Assembly: GCA_937991645.1 (NCBI GenBank)
Contig: CALKPL010000004.1
Coordinates: 1-64,000 of the forward strand
Length of the DNA stretch: 64,000 nucleotides
Direction: 5' to 3'
DNA from: UMGS1783 sp900555065
GTDB lineage: Bacteria > Bacillota > Clostridia > Oscillospirales > UMGS1783
Under the pieces are notes generated by a model that was given only the letters and a program-made list of their open reading frames with translations, did no database searches and was not told the DNA's origin. Shown one piece after another: positions 34,173-42,746 of the stretch (position 1 is the stretch's first letter; each line of letters starts with the position of its first letter). A program made the translations under genes and the position numbers.

Positions 34173-35226
34173 CAAAAAGCAGCTACGGGAAAAACAGAAG
34201 ACGCAGGCGCTGCTGAGCCGGCTTGTACAGGACAGTCAGGGCTTGGCGCGTCCTGCTGCGCCGCCGCAGGAACAGGCGCCGGTACGGGCGCCGAAGCGAG
34301 GGGCGACGAGTGCAAAAAAACCTGCCGCTGCCAAACCGCAGGCGAAAAGCGGACAGGCTGGAAAGAAAACGCTGAAAAAGGCCGCCGCGCCCCGAAAGGC
34401 GGAAAGCAAAAAGCTGCCTAAAAATACTAAAAAAATCCATAAACCCAAGAATCGGGAATCGGCCCTTCAGGATTTCAGGGACATGCCCGCAGTCAGGCGG
34501 AAAAAGCGGAAGCGCAACGCGATTTTATACATAATGATCGTTCTGCTCCTCGTTGGCATCGCGCTCATTTCATCCGTTACCATATTTTTTAACATAATTA
34601 ACATTGAAGTGATCGGCGATTCCAGGTATTCTAAAGATAAGATTGAAAGCGCGTCGGGTATCCTGGAAGGGCAGAATATGTTCCGGCTGGACAAGTTTGA
34701 AATTGAACAGTCCATGGTCAAGCAGTTGCCCTATCTGAAGACCGTCAGCATCAAGCGCAAGCTTCCCGATACACTGGAAATACATGTGGAAGACACTACG
34801 GCCGTCGCGGCGGTAAAAACGGCGGCGGGATATGTGCTGATCGACACAGATTCAAAAATGCTGGAGTTGGTCGCTCAACTGCCGGAGACAACCGTGGAGG
34901 TCATCGGCGCGGACCTTGGCAAATATGAGCCTGGCGAGACGGCTGAGTTTGGAAACGAAAGCGCGGCGGAGCTGATCCGGCAGCTGGTTACCGAGCTCAA
35001 AAGCGCAGGTATTTTCGACGGCACAACCTCCATCAACGTGACAAAACGGCACGACCTGTCCATTGTTTACAACAGTGTGATTCAATGTAAACTCGGCACG
35101 GTGAGCGATCTTTCGGTAAAGATCAAGATGATTGCGGAAGTACTGAAGGAAAATCCGCTGGACACCAAGGCGGAAATTGACGCGACAGACGCCAACAGGG
35201 TCTATTATCGGCCTGAATATAAGTAA
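34162..35226 (+). CDS. ftsQ: Cell division protein FtsQ/DivIB
   Basis: A 354-residue bitopic protein of the divisome. A long cytoplasmic tail of about 110 residues, very rich in Lys, Ala and Pro (KKPAAAKPQAKSG), precedes a membrane helix at about 117-140. The POTRA domain follows at about 145-215 (INIEVIGDSRYSKDKIESAS), then the beta domain to the end. The tail is longer than in most relatives. The ATG lies inside murA, so translation is coupled. It works with FtsL and DivIC. Confidence 0.92.
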   Translation: MKYSKKQLREKQKTQALLSRLVQDSQGLARPAAPPQEQAPVRAPKRGATSAKKPAAAKPQAKSGQAGKKTLKKAAAPRKAESKKLPKNTKKIHKPKNRESALQDFRDMPAVRRKKRKRNAILYIMIVLLLVGIALISSVTIFFNIINIEVIGDSRYSKDKIESASGILEGQNMFRLDKFEIEQSMVKQLPYLKTVSIKRKLPDTLEIHVEDTTAVAAVKTAAGYVLIDTDSKMLELVAQLPETTVEVIGADLGKYEPGETAEFGNESAAELIRQLVTELKSAGIFDGTTSINVTKRHDLSIVYNSVIQCKLGTVSDLSVKIKMIAEVLKENPLDTKAEIDATDANRVYYRPEYK

Positions 35227-35263
35227 AAATTATGGTTTTTTAAGCTTTTTTCCTATCTGCCTA

Positions 35264-35292
35264 TTGAATTATGGCGGAAAAAAATATATGAT
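35264..35292 (+). promoter_or_regulatory. Promoter in front of ftsZ
   Basis: TTGAAT at 35264-35269 and TATGAT at 35287-35292 with a 17-base spacer, 33 bases before the ftsZ start. It lets ftsZ be expressed apart from the MraZ-controlled promoter. Confidence 0.78.
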
Positions 35293-35324
35293 ATTATAAG
35301 TACAGGAAAAGGAGTGTCATTTGA

Positions 35325-36401
35325 ATGCCGTTTCAGATTTCCGATGAGCAGAACCAGATTGTTAACATAAAGGTGATTGGCGTCGGCGGCGCAGGCAATA
35401 ACGCTGTCAATCGCATGCGGGAAGCCGGGGTCCAGGGCGTAGAGTTTGTCGCGGTCAATACCGACTTACACGTGCTCTATAATTCGTCGGCCACCCATAA
35501 GATCCAGATCGGGGAAAAGGTGACGCGCGGCATGGGCGCGGGCTCCGATCCCCTCAAGGGCAAGGCCGCGGCGGAAGAAAGCAAGGAACTGATTGCCGAG
35601 GCGCTGCAGGGTACGGATATGGTGTTTATTACGGCGGGTATGGGCGGCGGTACGGGTACCGGCGCTGCTCCCGTTGTTGCGGAAATCGCAAAGAGCATGG
35701 GCATTCTCACTGTCGGTATCGTCACAAAACCCTTTGGGTTTGAGGGCCGGCGCAAAATGCAGACCGCAGAGGCGGGGATAGAGGAGATGAAGGGCAGGGT
35801 GGATTCCCTCGTCGTCATCCCAAACGAACGCCTTAAGCATGTCGTCGACCAGAAAATTACAATGATGAACGCATTTATTTTTGCGGACGATGTGCTGCGG
35901 CAGGGCGTGCAGGGCATTTCCGACCTGATTAAGGTTCCGGGCATGGTCAACATAGACTTTGCGGATATCCGCACCATAATGCAGGACGCCGGCTATGCGC
36001 ATATGGGAACCGGTAAAGCTGTCGGCAAAACAAAGGCGGAAGAGGCGGCGAAAATGGCGATTTCCAGCCCGCTTCTGGAAACCTCTATTTCCGGCGCGAA
36101 GGGCCTTGTCCTCAATATTACTTCGTCGCTTGATATTACGCTTGAAGAGGTCGAACTTGCCGCGGACATGATCACCAAGGAAGCGAATCCGGATGCCAAC
36201 ATCATTTGGGGTACGTCTTACGACGAGACAATGGAGGATGAAATCCTCATTACGGTCATTGCCACCGGATTCGATTATGACAAACCCATCAGCGGCGGCC
36301 TGTTTGATAACCTTGTAACCAGCGCGCCCGCGCCAAAGACCGAGTCGGTCAATGACATTGAAATCCTGGACATTATCAACCAGCTTTCCAACAACAAATG
36401 A
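35325..36401 (+). CDS. ftsZ: Cell division protein FtsZ
   Basis: A 358-residue tubulin-like GTPase that forms the division ring. The GTP site has GVGGAGNNAVNRM at about residues 19-31 and the tubulin signature GGGTGTGAAPVVA at about 107-119. The T7 loop NIDFADIRTIM is at about 207-217. After the core (ending near GFDYDKP) the linker is only about 25 residues and the tail reads DIEILDIINQL, unlike the usual DIPxFLR peptide that binds FtsA and SepF. AAAAGGAGTG precedes the ATG. No ftsA is found upstream. It is the last gene of the cluster. Confidence 0.97.
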   Translation: MPFQISDEQNQIVNIKVIGVGGAGNNAVNRMREAGVQGVEFVAVNTDLHVLYNSSATHKIQIGEKVTRGMGAGSDPLKGKAAAEESKELIAEALQGTDMVFITAGMGGGTGTGAAPVVAEIAKSMGILTVGIVTKPFGFEGRRKMQTAEAGIEEMKGRVDSLVVIPNERLKHVVDQKITMMNAFIFADDVLRQGVQGISDLIKVPGMVNIDFADIRTIMQDAGYAHMGTGKAVGKTKAEEAAKMAISSPLLETSISGAKGLVLNITSSLDITLEEVELAADMITKEANPDANIIWGTSYDETMEDEILITVIATGFDYDKPISGGLFDNLVTSAPAPKTESVNDIEILDIINQLSNNK

Positions 36402-36460
36402 GGGCGTAACCTGCTTTCTTTTGCGAATAGCCGTTAAGATGAATATGCGAATCATAGAGC

Positions 36461-36540
36461 CGTCACCGTGCCGGGTGGCGGTTCTTCTGTTGTGCCCTTA
36501 AAGTCTTAAAAGCCCCGCCTGCCAGGCGGGGCTTTGTTTT
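36461..36540 (+). terminator. Terminators after ftsZ
   Basis: Two hairpins in a row. The first pairs CCGTCACC with GGTGGCGG (about 36463-36486) and is followed by TTCTTCTGTT. The second is a near-perfect palindrome, AAAGCCCCGCCTG with CAGGCGGGGCTTT (36508-36534), followed by GTTTT. They close the dcw transcript. Confidence 0.85.
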
Positions 36541-36618
36541 CATCCATTATAGGGGGGTGTTGGGCAAAGGCCTATCCAATTCCACTGTGTTTTCATCCTG
36601 GAACATACCGCTTATAAT

Positions 36619-36950
36619 TCGGGGTCCCCCGCTGGCTTTGCGGGAAGAGGAGGAGCGGCGGCGTGAATGGGAGACGCGTTTGCTTTAAATAAGAAAAACG
36701 CCGCCGCGAACGATGCGTAGTCCGCGACGACGTGTCAACAGGTGGAAAAAAATACGCCTGCGAAAAATATTGAAGTGAACTCGAACCTGCAAAAGGTTGG
36801 CAGCGACAGCGAACTGTCGCGAGGGCGCTTGCAACCGAGCAGGCGAGCCGAGCGTGACCTTTTATGCAAAGGAGGAGCAGCGGCATGTGTGCGCCGGCAG
36901 CTTTAGCAAAAATGTATGCCGCAAACGATGCGCAGCCTATATTTGGGGTC
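36619..36950. repeat. 332-bp tandem repeat, copy 1
   Basis: First unit of a 332-bp direct repeat. Its left end is slightly shorter than copy 2, lacking about ten bases of the opening hairpin. It carries AAGGAGGAGCAGCGG motifs, a GACAGCGAACTGTC hairpin and a stretch GTTTGCTTTAAATAAG. No open frame in it looks coding: the frames that exist are short, recur only because the DNA recurs, and have no protein motif. Confidence 0.9.
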
Positions 36951-37325
36951 CCCGCAAAGCCAGCGGCTTTGCGGGGGAAGGAGGAGCGGCGGCGTGAATG
37001 AGAGACGCGTTTGCTTTAAATAAGAAAAACGCCGCCGCGAACGATGCGTAGTCCACAATGACGTGTCAACAGGTAGAAAAAAAATACGCCTGCGAAAAAT
37101 ATTGAAGTGAACTCGAACCCGCAAAAGGTTGGCAGCGACAGCGAACTGTCGCGAGGGCGCTTGCAACCGAGCAGGCGAGCCGAGCGTGACCTTTTATGCA
37201 AAGGAGGAGCAGCGGCATGTGTGCGCCGGCAGCTTTAGCAAAAATGTATGCCGCAAACGATGCGCAGCCTATATTTGGGGTCCCCGCAAAGCCAGCGGCT
37301 TTGCGGGGGAAGGAGGAGCAAGGGA
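36951..37325. repeat. 332-bp tandem repeat, copy 2 and start of copy 3
   Basis: Second unit (36951-37282), nearly identical to copy 1 with only scattered changes, followed by the first 40 or so bases of a third unit that then departs from the pattern. Each unit begins with the perfect 12-bp hairpin CCCCGCAAAGCC/GGCTTTGCGGGG. The array ends about 35 bases before the tRNA-Gln terminator. Confidence 0.9.
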
Positions 37326-37359
37326 GCGGGCGGATGGCTTATTTTGAAGCCGCAGGCAT

Positions 37360-37393
37360 AAAAATAAGCCGGAGCAAAGCGGACTTTGCTCCG
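37360..37393 (-). terminator. Terminator of tRNA-Gln
   Basis: On the - strand a 10-bp stem CGGAGCAAAG/CTTTGCTCCG around TCCG is followed by GCTTATTTTT. It begins three bases after the tRNA CCA. The same 32-base sequence occurs after tRNA-Asn at 1217. Confidence 0.85.
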
Positions 37394-37396
37394 ACG

Positions 37397-37471
37397 TGGC
37401 TGGGATGGCGGGATTCGAACCCACGCGTGACGGAGTCAAAGTCCGTTGCCTTACCGCTTGGCTACATCCCA
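37397..37471 (-). tRNA. tRNA-Gln (TTG)
   Basis: On the - strand the acceptor TGGGATG pairs with CATCCCA, the anticodon loop CTTTGAC gives TTG, the T-arm is GTGGGTTCGAATCCCGC, and CCA is encoded. It has its own promoter and terminator, so it is a single-gene unit. Confidence 0.95.
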
Positions 37472-37487
37472 ATACACAGGCTTTATA

Positions 37488-37516
37488 ATCATACCAAGAG
37501 CAGGGTGAATTGTCAA
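37488..37516 (-). promoter_or_regulatory. Promoter of tRNA-Gln
   Basis: On the - strand a perfect TTGACA (37511-37516) and TATGAT (37488-37493) are separated by 17 bases, 16 bases before the tRNA. Confidence 0.85.
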
Positions 37517-37620
37517 GGTTATTCCTGGGAAAAACCCGCAACGATACCGTGCGTCGTATCTTTGCGAGCACCATGAGCGTTTGCTGTCCCGCCTGTCAAG
37601 CGTATGGAGAAGCAGAACCG

Positions 37621-37650
37621 AAAAAATCCGGCGCATGCGCGCCGGATTTT
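37621..37650 (-). terminator. Terminator of the AGE-family epimerase gene
   Basis: The stem AAAATCCGGCGC/GCGCCGGATTTT around ATGC has an extra T-run on the - strand side (six As at 37621-37626). It lies about 50 bases after the gene's stop. Confidence 0.88.
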
Positions 37651-37697
37651 GGGGGGGGATGCATATTGACAGCGACATCCGCACGGTAGCAAGCGCA

Positions 37698-38918
37698 TCA
37701 ATCCGCCTGCTTCGCTTCCAGGCGGGCCAGGCAGCGTTCAGCGATCGAGAGCATGCGCGGCACGTGGAAAGGACCTTTAAAAAGATTTCCCTTGCAGGCG
37801 GGCAGTGTCGGGGTCGCGTCTCTGTGCAGATAGCCATACCATTCGCCGCCGCCCTCGCGGTCGCTGAAAAAGGAGAATGCGAAGGAATCCGCCTTTACAA
37901 AGTTCTCCCAATATTCTTGGCGTCCGGTCGCCTCAAAAAGCATGAGCGAGGAGATGATGGTTTCACAGGTGGGCCACCACAACTTCATATCGTGCTCCAG
38001 CGCCTCAGGCGGGAAGCCAAGCACATCCACAAATGCAAACATGCCGCCGTACGTACGGTCCCAGCCGCGCTCCATAGCCCAGGCATAAATATTCTCCGCC
38101 TTTTCCAAAAGCGCTTTGTCGCCCGTTTTGTTGGCCTGCGTGACGAGGAACCAGACGCCCTCTATGGCATGGCCGGGGTTCATTGTGCGGCCGCCGAACG
38201 CATTGCGCAAAAATTCGCCGTTGGGGCCCGTCGTCTCAAGCAATGCTTTCAGTTCCGGTTTGTAAAAAAGCTGCAGGATCGTTTCGGTAAGCTCTTTGGC
38301 TGCTGCGTCATACTTCGCTGCGTTTGCACTGTCGCAGCGGCTCATAATATGGGATACGTTGAGCAAAATCATGGGTTCGGCAAACGCTTTGGACGGCCGG
38401 ACGCCAGGCTGATATTTGGGCGTGATTTTATATGGGTCTGCGCCTGGATCGCGGTAGATACGCATGACAAAGTCGTAATACCTGCGCGCCTTCTCCATAT
38501 AGGTTTCATCGCCGAATACAGCGGCATACTCAGCGCAGGCGATGATATAAAACGTCTCGCTGAAGAAATAACGGCGTTTGCGCAGCGGTTGTCCGTCACC
38601 CGTTACGGAGAAATACATGCGTCCGTCCTGCGGGTCAATGCAGTGGGCGTCCAGAAAAGCAAGGCAGCTTTCAGCAAACGCATGGTAGTCTTCTCTGTAG
38701 CCATACAGGCCGCACAGATAGGAAAACATCCACGCGCAGCGGCCTTGCATCCAGACCGATTTGTCTGTGCAGTAGAGCGTCCCGGTTTTATCAAGGCAAG
38801 TATATACGCCGCCATGTTCCGTATCTTTTCCGTATTTCAGCCAGAAAGCGATTACGTTTTCATCGAGCTCCGCTCTGTATTTTTCACGATAGGCTGTATA
38901 GATATTCAACACTGTCAT
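37698..38918 (-). CDS. AGE-family N-acylglucosamine 2-epimerase/isomerase
   Basis: A 406-residue (alpha/alpha)6-barrel protein of the AGE family, which interconverts N-acylglucosamine and N-acylmannosamine, or cellobiose or mannose in related enzymes. Family segments are WMQGRCAWMFSYLC at about 56-69, RRYFFSETFYIIACAEY at about 113-129, GRTMNPGHAIEGVWFL at about 240-255 and KLWWPTCETIISSLMLFEA at about 313-331, which carry the catalytic His residues. It has no signal peptide. The ATG is directly after AAAAGGG, so translation may really begin at the GTG or TTG two or three codons later. It is a single gene and could serve sialic acid or glucosamine use. Confidence 0.87.
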   Translation of the reverse strand: MTVLNIYTAYREKYRAELDENVIAFWLKYGKDTEHGGVYTCLDKTGTLYCTDKSVWMQGRCAWMFSYLCGLYGYREDYHAFAESCLAFLDAHCIDPQDGRMYFSVTGDGQPLRKRRYFFSETFYIIACAEYAAVFGDETYMEKARRYYDFVMRIYRDPGADPYKITPKYQPGVRPSKAFAEPMILLNVSHIMSRCDSANAAKYDAAAKELTETILQLFYKPELKALLETTGPNGEFLRNAFGGRTMNPGHAIEGVWFLVTQANKTGDKALLEKAENIYAWAMERGWDRTYGGMFAFVDVLGFPPEALEHDMKLWWPTCETIISSLMLFEATGRQEYWENFVKADSFAFSFFSDREGGGEWYGYLHRDATPTLPACKGNLFKGPFHVPRMLSIAERCLARLEAKQAD

Positions 38919-38958
38919 CCCTTTTATAGTTGATTTTGAAGTAAAATTAACTTAATTT

Positions 38959-38987
38959 ATTATGCCATTTAAAAGCAGTAATGTCAA
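38959..38987 (-). promoter_or_regulatory. Promoter of the AGE-family gene
   Basis: On the - strand a perfect TTGACA (38982-38987) and CATAAT (38959-38964) are separated by 17 bases, about 40 bases before the start codon. Confidence 0.8.
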
Positions 38988-39256
38988 GTATATTTTATAT
39001 TTCAAGGCATATGGACCATATATTTAACAATTTTGATCGCTGGTTAATATAGATGCCGTATAAACCCGTTCCGGTTCGCGTTTATTCGATCGTTTTGATT
39101 TGTGACGCCACGGCACATGCGCTTTGTCCTGGGGTGTGTACGCATTTACAGCGTCGCCAGGGCGCGCGTGTAAGCGAAAAACGACGTTACAAAGCCGCGC
39201 AGCCGTTTTCCCTTCTGAAAATACGGCGATTCGGGAAAAGTAGAGGGGTTAGGTAC
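38988..39256. other. Gene-free stretch between divergent genes
   Basis: Together with the two promoters this makes a 418-base gap between the AGE-family gene and tig. I see no gene in it. The left part is AT-rich and probably promoter DNA; the right part is GC-richer with no clear structure. Confidence 0.5.
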
Positions 39257-39285
39257 TTGCAAAACGTATAAACTCATGGTAAAAT
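39257..39285 (+). promoter_or_regulatory. Promoter of tig-clpP-clpX
   Basis: TTGCAA at 39257-39262 and TAAAAT at 39280-39285 with a 17-base spacer, 51 bases before the tig start. Confidence 0.75.
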
Positions 39286-39336
39286 AAATAACTATGTAAA
39301 ATGCGAAATGAACATATAAAACTGGAGGACGATTGA

Positions 39337-40635
39337 ATGAAACTGAACAGCGTTACAAAGCTGGAGAAGAGCATCGTGGAGCTGGAGATCGAAGTAGAAG
39401 CGGAGGTTTTCCAGAAAGCGGTCGACGCTGCTTTCGCAAAAAACGCGAGCAGGATCAATATTCCGGGTTTTCGCAAGGGCAAAGCCCCGCGCAAAATTAT
39501 AGAGAAAATGCTCGGCGAAGGCATTTTCTATGAAGAGGCGGTGAACGCAACGTATCCGGCGGCGTATGACGAAGCGGTTGCCGAGGCGGGTCTGGACACA
39601 GTCGGCCGCGGCGAGGTCGAAATTGAGAAGGTGGATGCAAACGGCTATACGTTCAAGGCAAAGATACCTGTACGGCCCGATGTGAAGCTTGGCGAATATG
39701 TCGGAATCAAAGCGCAAAAACCGTCCTCCAAGGTATCGGATGAGGAGCTGGACGCGGAGATGGAGCGCATCCGCAGAAGCCACGGTCGGCTGGTAAGCGT
39801 GGAGGACCGCCCTGTTGAAGACGGCGACACGGTCGTGATCGACTTCGAGGGCTTTGTCGACGGCGTGGCTTTTGAGGGAGGCAAGGCCGAAAAGTACAGT
39901 CTGACGATCGGGTCCGGGCAGTTTATCCCGGGCTTTGAAGAGCAGCTGATCGGCAAGTCCATCGGCGAGGATGTGGAAGTGAACGTCTCCTTCCCGGACG
40001 ACTACCACGAGAAGTCTCTGGCAGGCAAGCCGGCGGTATTCAAGGTGAAGATTTTTGAAATTAAGTTCAATGAACTGCCGGAACTTAACGACGAGTTCGC
40101 AAAGGACGTCAGCGAGTTTGACACGCTGGAGGACTACAAAAAGTCTATTAAAAAGGGTATGGAGGAGCGCGCGCATGCCCGTGCGGAGCGCGCGGCGGAA
40201 GAAGCGGTCATCACCAAGATAATCGAGGGCATGGAAGCGGATGTGCCCGACGTGATGATTGAAAACCAGATCAACAGCATCGTGCAGGAATACGACGGCA
40301 ATCTGCGTCAGCAGGGCCTGAATCTGGAGACATATCTGCAGTTCACCGGCAGCGATATGGAAAAGTTCCGCTCCACATTCCGCGAGACGGCGGAAAAGAC
40401 GGTCAAGTCCCGCCTTGCGCTGGAAGAAATTGTGAAAGCGGAAAACATTGTTGTGGATGAAGAGGAGATCGAAGCCGAATACAAGCGCATGTCCGAACAG
40501 TATGAGGTGGATCTTGAGCAGATTAAAAACTTTATCCCCTCCGAGCGCCTTGCAGAGGACATAGCGGTTGACAAAGCGCTCAAATACGTGATGGCGAACG
40601 CCAAGATTACAACCAAGCGTTCTGTCAAAGCATAA
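39337..40635 (+). CDS. tig: Trigger factor
   Basis: A 432-residue ribosome-bound chaperone and prolyl isomerase. The ribosome-binding loop GFRKGKAPRKIIEKMLG is at about residues 46-62. The FKBP-type domain covers about 150-245 (VEDGDTVVIDFEGFVDGVAFEGG, then GFEEQLIGKSIGEDVEV), and the helical chaperone arms follow. CTGGAGGAC precedes the ATG. It is followed by clpP and clpX, the classic tig-clpP-clpX order. Confidence 0.97.
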   Translation: MKLNSVTKLEKSIVELEIEVEAEVFQKAVDAAFAKNASRINIPGFRKGKAPRKIIEKMLGEGIFYEEAVNATYPAAYDEAVAEAGLDTVGRGEVEIEKVDANGYTFKAKIPVRPDVKLGEYVGIKAQKPSSKVSDEELDAEMERIRRSHGRLVSVEDRPVEDGDTVVIDFEGFVDGVAFEGGKAEKYSLTIGSGQFIPGFEEQLIGKSIGEDVEVNVSFPDDYHEKSLAGKPAVFKVKIFEIKFNELPELNDEFAKDVSEFDTLEDYKKSIKKGMEERAHARAERAAEEAVITKIIEGMEADVPDVMIENQINSIVQEYDGNLRQQGLNLETYLQFTGSDMEKFRSTFRETAEKTVKSRLALEEIVKAENIVVDEEEIEAEYKRMSEQYEVDLEQIKNFIPSERLAEDIAVDKALKYVMANAKITTKRSVKA

Positions 40636-40689
40636 ATATTTTAAATCCCGTCCATACTAGAATGGACGAAAAACAGAGGAGTGACAACC

Positions 40690-41277
40690 ATGAGTTTAGT
40701 CCCAATGGTCATTGAGCAGACCAACCGCGGCGAGCGGTCCTATGATATATATTCCCGGCTGCTCAACGACAGAATTATCATGCTTTCCGATCAGGTCAAC
40801 GACGTGACGGCTTCGCTCGTCGTCGCCCAGATGCTGTATCTGGAGGCACAGGACGCGGATAAGGATATCCACTTTTATATCAACAGCCCGGGCGGATCCA
40901 TTACGGCCGGCATGGCGATTTACGACACGATGAAATACATCAAGTGTGACGTTTCCACCATCTGCGTCGGCCTCGCTGCGAGCATGGGCGCGTTCCTGCT
41001 CTCTTCGGGCACAAAGGGCAAGCGGCTGGCGCTGCCCAACAGCGAGATTCTGATCCATCAGCCGCTTATGTCCGGTCTGCAGGGACAGGTGTCCGATATT
41101 AAGATACATTCGGACCGGATCGTGCGTGTGCGCGAGAGTCTCAACCGGATTCTGGCAAAAAATACGGGGCAGCCGCTTGAAGTGATCGAGCGCGACACCG
41201 ACCGCGACCATTTCATGACGCCAGAGGAAGCCAGGGAATACGGGCTGATCGACAAGGTCATCGCCACAAAGGAATAA
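40690..41277 (+). CDS. clpP: ATP-dependent Clp protease proteolytic subunit
   Basis: A 195-residue serine peptidase that forms the double-ring degradation chamber. The triad is Ser98 in GLAASMGAFLL, His123 in ILIHQPL and Asp171 in ERDTDRDHF. The N-terminus MSLVPMVIEQTNRGERSYDIY is the normal ClpP propeptide region. I choose the ATG at 40690 with AGAGGAGTG upstream; the GTG three codons earlier is part of that site. It pairs with ClpX encoded downstream. Confidence 0.97.
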   Translation: MSLVPMVIEQTNRGERSYDIYSRLLNDRIIMLSDQVNDVTASLVVAQMLYLEAQDADKDIHFYINSPGGSITAGMAIYDTMKYIKCDVSTICVGLAASMGAFLLSSGTKGKRLALPNSEILIHQPLMSGLQGQVSDIKIHSDRIVRVRESLNRILAKNTGQPLEVIERDTDRDHFMTPEEAREYGLIDKVIATKE

Positions 41278-41352
41278 GCGGAACCCGGGGCTGAAGGGAC
41301 GGCACAGACACCAGAGAGAATAAATTAGTCCAAGAAGGATTGTGTGTATTGA

Positions 41353-42648
41353 ATGGCAAAAAATATGATCTACGACGAAGCGTCCTGCTCTTTCTGCGGT
41401 AAGTCGCAAAGCGAAGTGGGCCGTCTGATTGCAGGCGCCAACGCCTTTATCTGTGACGAATGCGTCGCCATGTGCAGCGATATTATCGGCAGGCCGGCAA
41501 AGTCCAGTGCTAAACAGATAAATCTGGTGAAACCTGCCGAACTCAAGGCAATTCTGGACGAATTCGTCATCAATCAGGACGAGGCGAAAGTCTCCCTGTC
41601 TGTTGCGGTTTACAACCACTATAAGCGGATTGCAAACGAGCAGCCGGCGGGCGAGGCAGAACTGCAGAAGAGCAACGTGTTGTTGCTGGGTCCGACGGGC
41701 TGCGGCAAAACCATGCTCGCCGAGACGCTTGCACGGACGCTGAACGTACCCTTTGCCATTGCCGACGCGACGACGCTGACGGAGGCCGGTTATGTCGGCG
41801 AGGATGTGGAAAACATCCTGCTGCGCCTGATTCAGGCGGCCGACTTCGATGTGGAGCTCGCGGAAAACGGCATCATCTATATCGACGAACTGGATAAGAT
41901 CGCGCGCAAGTCTGAAAACCCCTCCATTACCCGTGACGTGAGCGGCGAGGGCGTGCAGCAGGCGCTGCTGAAGATTCTGGAGGGGACGGTTGCGAGCGTT
42001 CCGCCGCAGGGCGGGCGCAAGCATCCGCACCAGGACCTGATTCAGATCGATACGCGCAATATCCTGTTCATATGCGGCGGCGCGTTCGACGGCCTGGACA
42101 AGATTATTGAAAAGCGCACTGACAAGTTCTCCGTGGGCTTTGGCGCGGACGTGAAATCCAAAAAGGCCAAAGCTGCGGAAAACCTGCTGAAAAAAGCGGA
42201 ACCGTACGACCTTGTGAAATACGGCCTGATTCCCGAGCTTGTCGGCAGACTTCCGGTGATCGTGTCGCTTGACCAGTTGGACGAGGACGCATTCGTCCGT
42301 ATTCTGACCGAGCCGCGCAACTCCCTGCTCAAGCAGTACCAGACACTGTTCCGCATGGACGGAGTCGAACTGGACGTGACCGACGACGCGCTGCGCGCGA
42401 TTGCAAAAAAAGCGGCGGAACGCAAGACGGGCGCGCGCGGCCTGCGCGGAATCATGGAATCGCTTATGCGCCAGCTCATGTTTGACCTGCCGTCCGACGA
42501 GGAAGTTTATAAGGTGACGATTACCGGCAGGACCGTAACGGATGGGGAGCCGCCTGTTCTGCTCCGGGACCGGAGCAAGCGCAAGCAGTCGCCGCTCGGC
42601 AATACCATTACGGTTCGCCAACAGGCGAAAAGATCCAAAATTGTATGA
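41353..42648 (+). CDS. clpX: ATP-dependent Clp protease ATP-binding subunit ClpX
   Basis: A 431-residue AAA+ unfoldase. The N-terminal zinc domain has CSFCGKSQ and CDECVAMC at about residues 12-39. Walker A LLGPTGCGKTML is at about 114-125, Walker B IIYIDELDKIA at about 174-184, and the ClpP-contact IGF-type loop reads SVGFGADV at about residue 261. The C-terminal sensor 2 is KTGARGLRGIME. AAGAAGGA lies 13 bases upstream, slightly far. It delivers substrates to ClpP. Confidence 0.97.
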   Translation: MAKNMIYDEASCSFCGKSQSEVGRLIAGANAFICDECVAMCSDIIGRPAKSSAKQINLVKPAELKAILDEFVINQDEAKVSLSVAVYNHYKRIANEQPAGEAELQKSNVLLLGPTGCGKTMLAETLARTLNVPFAIADATTLTEAGYVGEDVENILLRLIQAADFDVELAENGIIYIDELDKIARKSENPSITRDVSGEGVQQALLKILEGTVASVPPQGGRKHPHQDLIQIDTRNILFICGGAFDGLDKIIEKRTDKFSVGFGADVKSKKAKAAENLLKKAEPYDLVKYGLIPELVGRLPVIVSLDQLDEDAFVRILTEPRNSLLKQYQTLFRMDGVELDVTDDALRAIAKKAAERKTGARGLRGIMESLMRQLMFDLPSDEEVYKVTITGRTVTDGEPPVLLRDRSKRKQSPLGNTITVRQQAKRSKIV

Positions 42649-42654
42649 CAACCA

Positions 42655-42687
42655 GCCCGGGGCGCGATCCGTTCCGGGCCGTTCTTT
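42655..42687 (+). terminator. Weak terminator after clpX
   Basis: GCCCGG at 42655 pairs with CCGGGC at 42674 and is followed by CGTTCTTT. The T-run is interrupted, so read-through into the lipid kinase gene is possible. Confidence 0.45.
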
Positions 42688-42746
42688 ACCAGAAAACAAG
42701 CGTCCGGACCCCTGCGGTCTGATCGCGTCAGGCGGGAGGCTGCGCT

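Noticed and set aside
36797..37347. Two identical open frames of 66 and 72 codons starting MAATANCREG
   Set aside because: They are identical only because they lie in the 332-bp DNA repeat. No ribosome site or motif supports them.
37581..38933. 450-codon open frame on the + strand
   Set aside because: It is the complement of the AGE-family gene, which has a perfect promoter, terminator and conserved motifs.
40696..42699. 667-codon open frame on the - strand
   Set aside because: It lies wholly opposite clpP and clpX, has no ribosome site and no protein motif. The GC-rich codons of the real genes leave the other strand free of stops.
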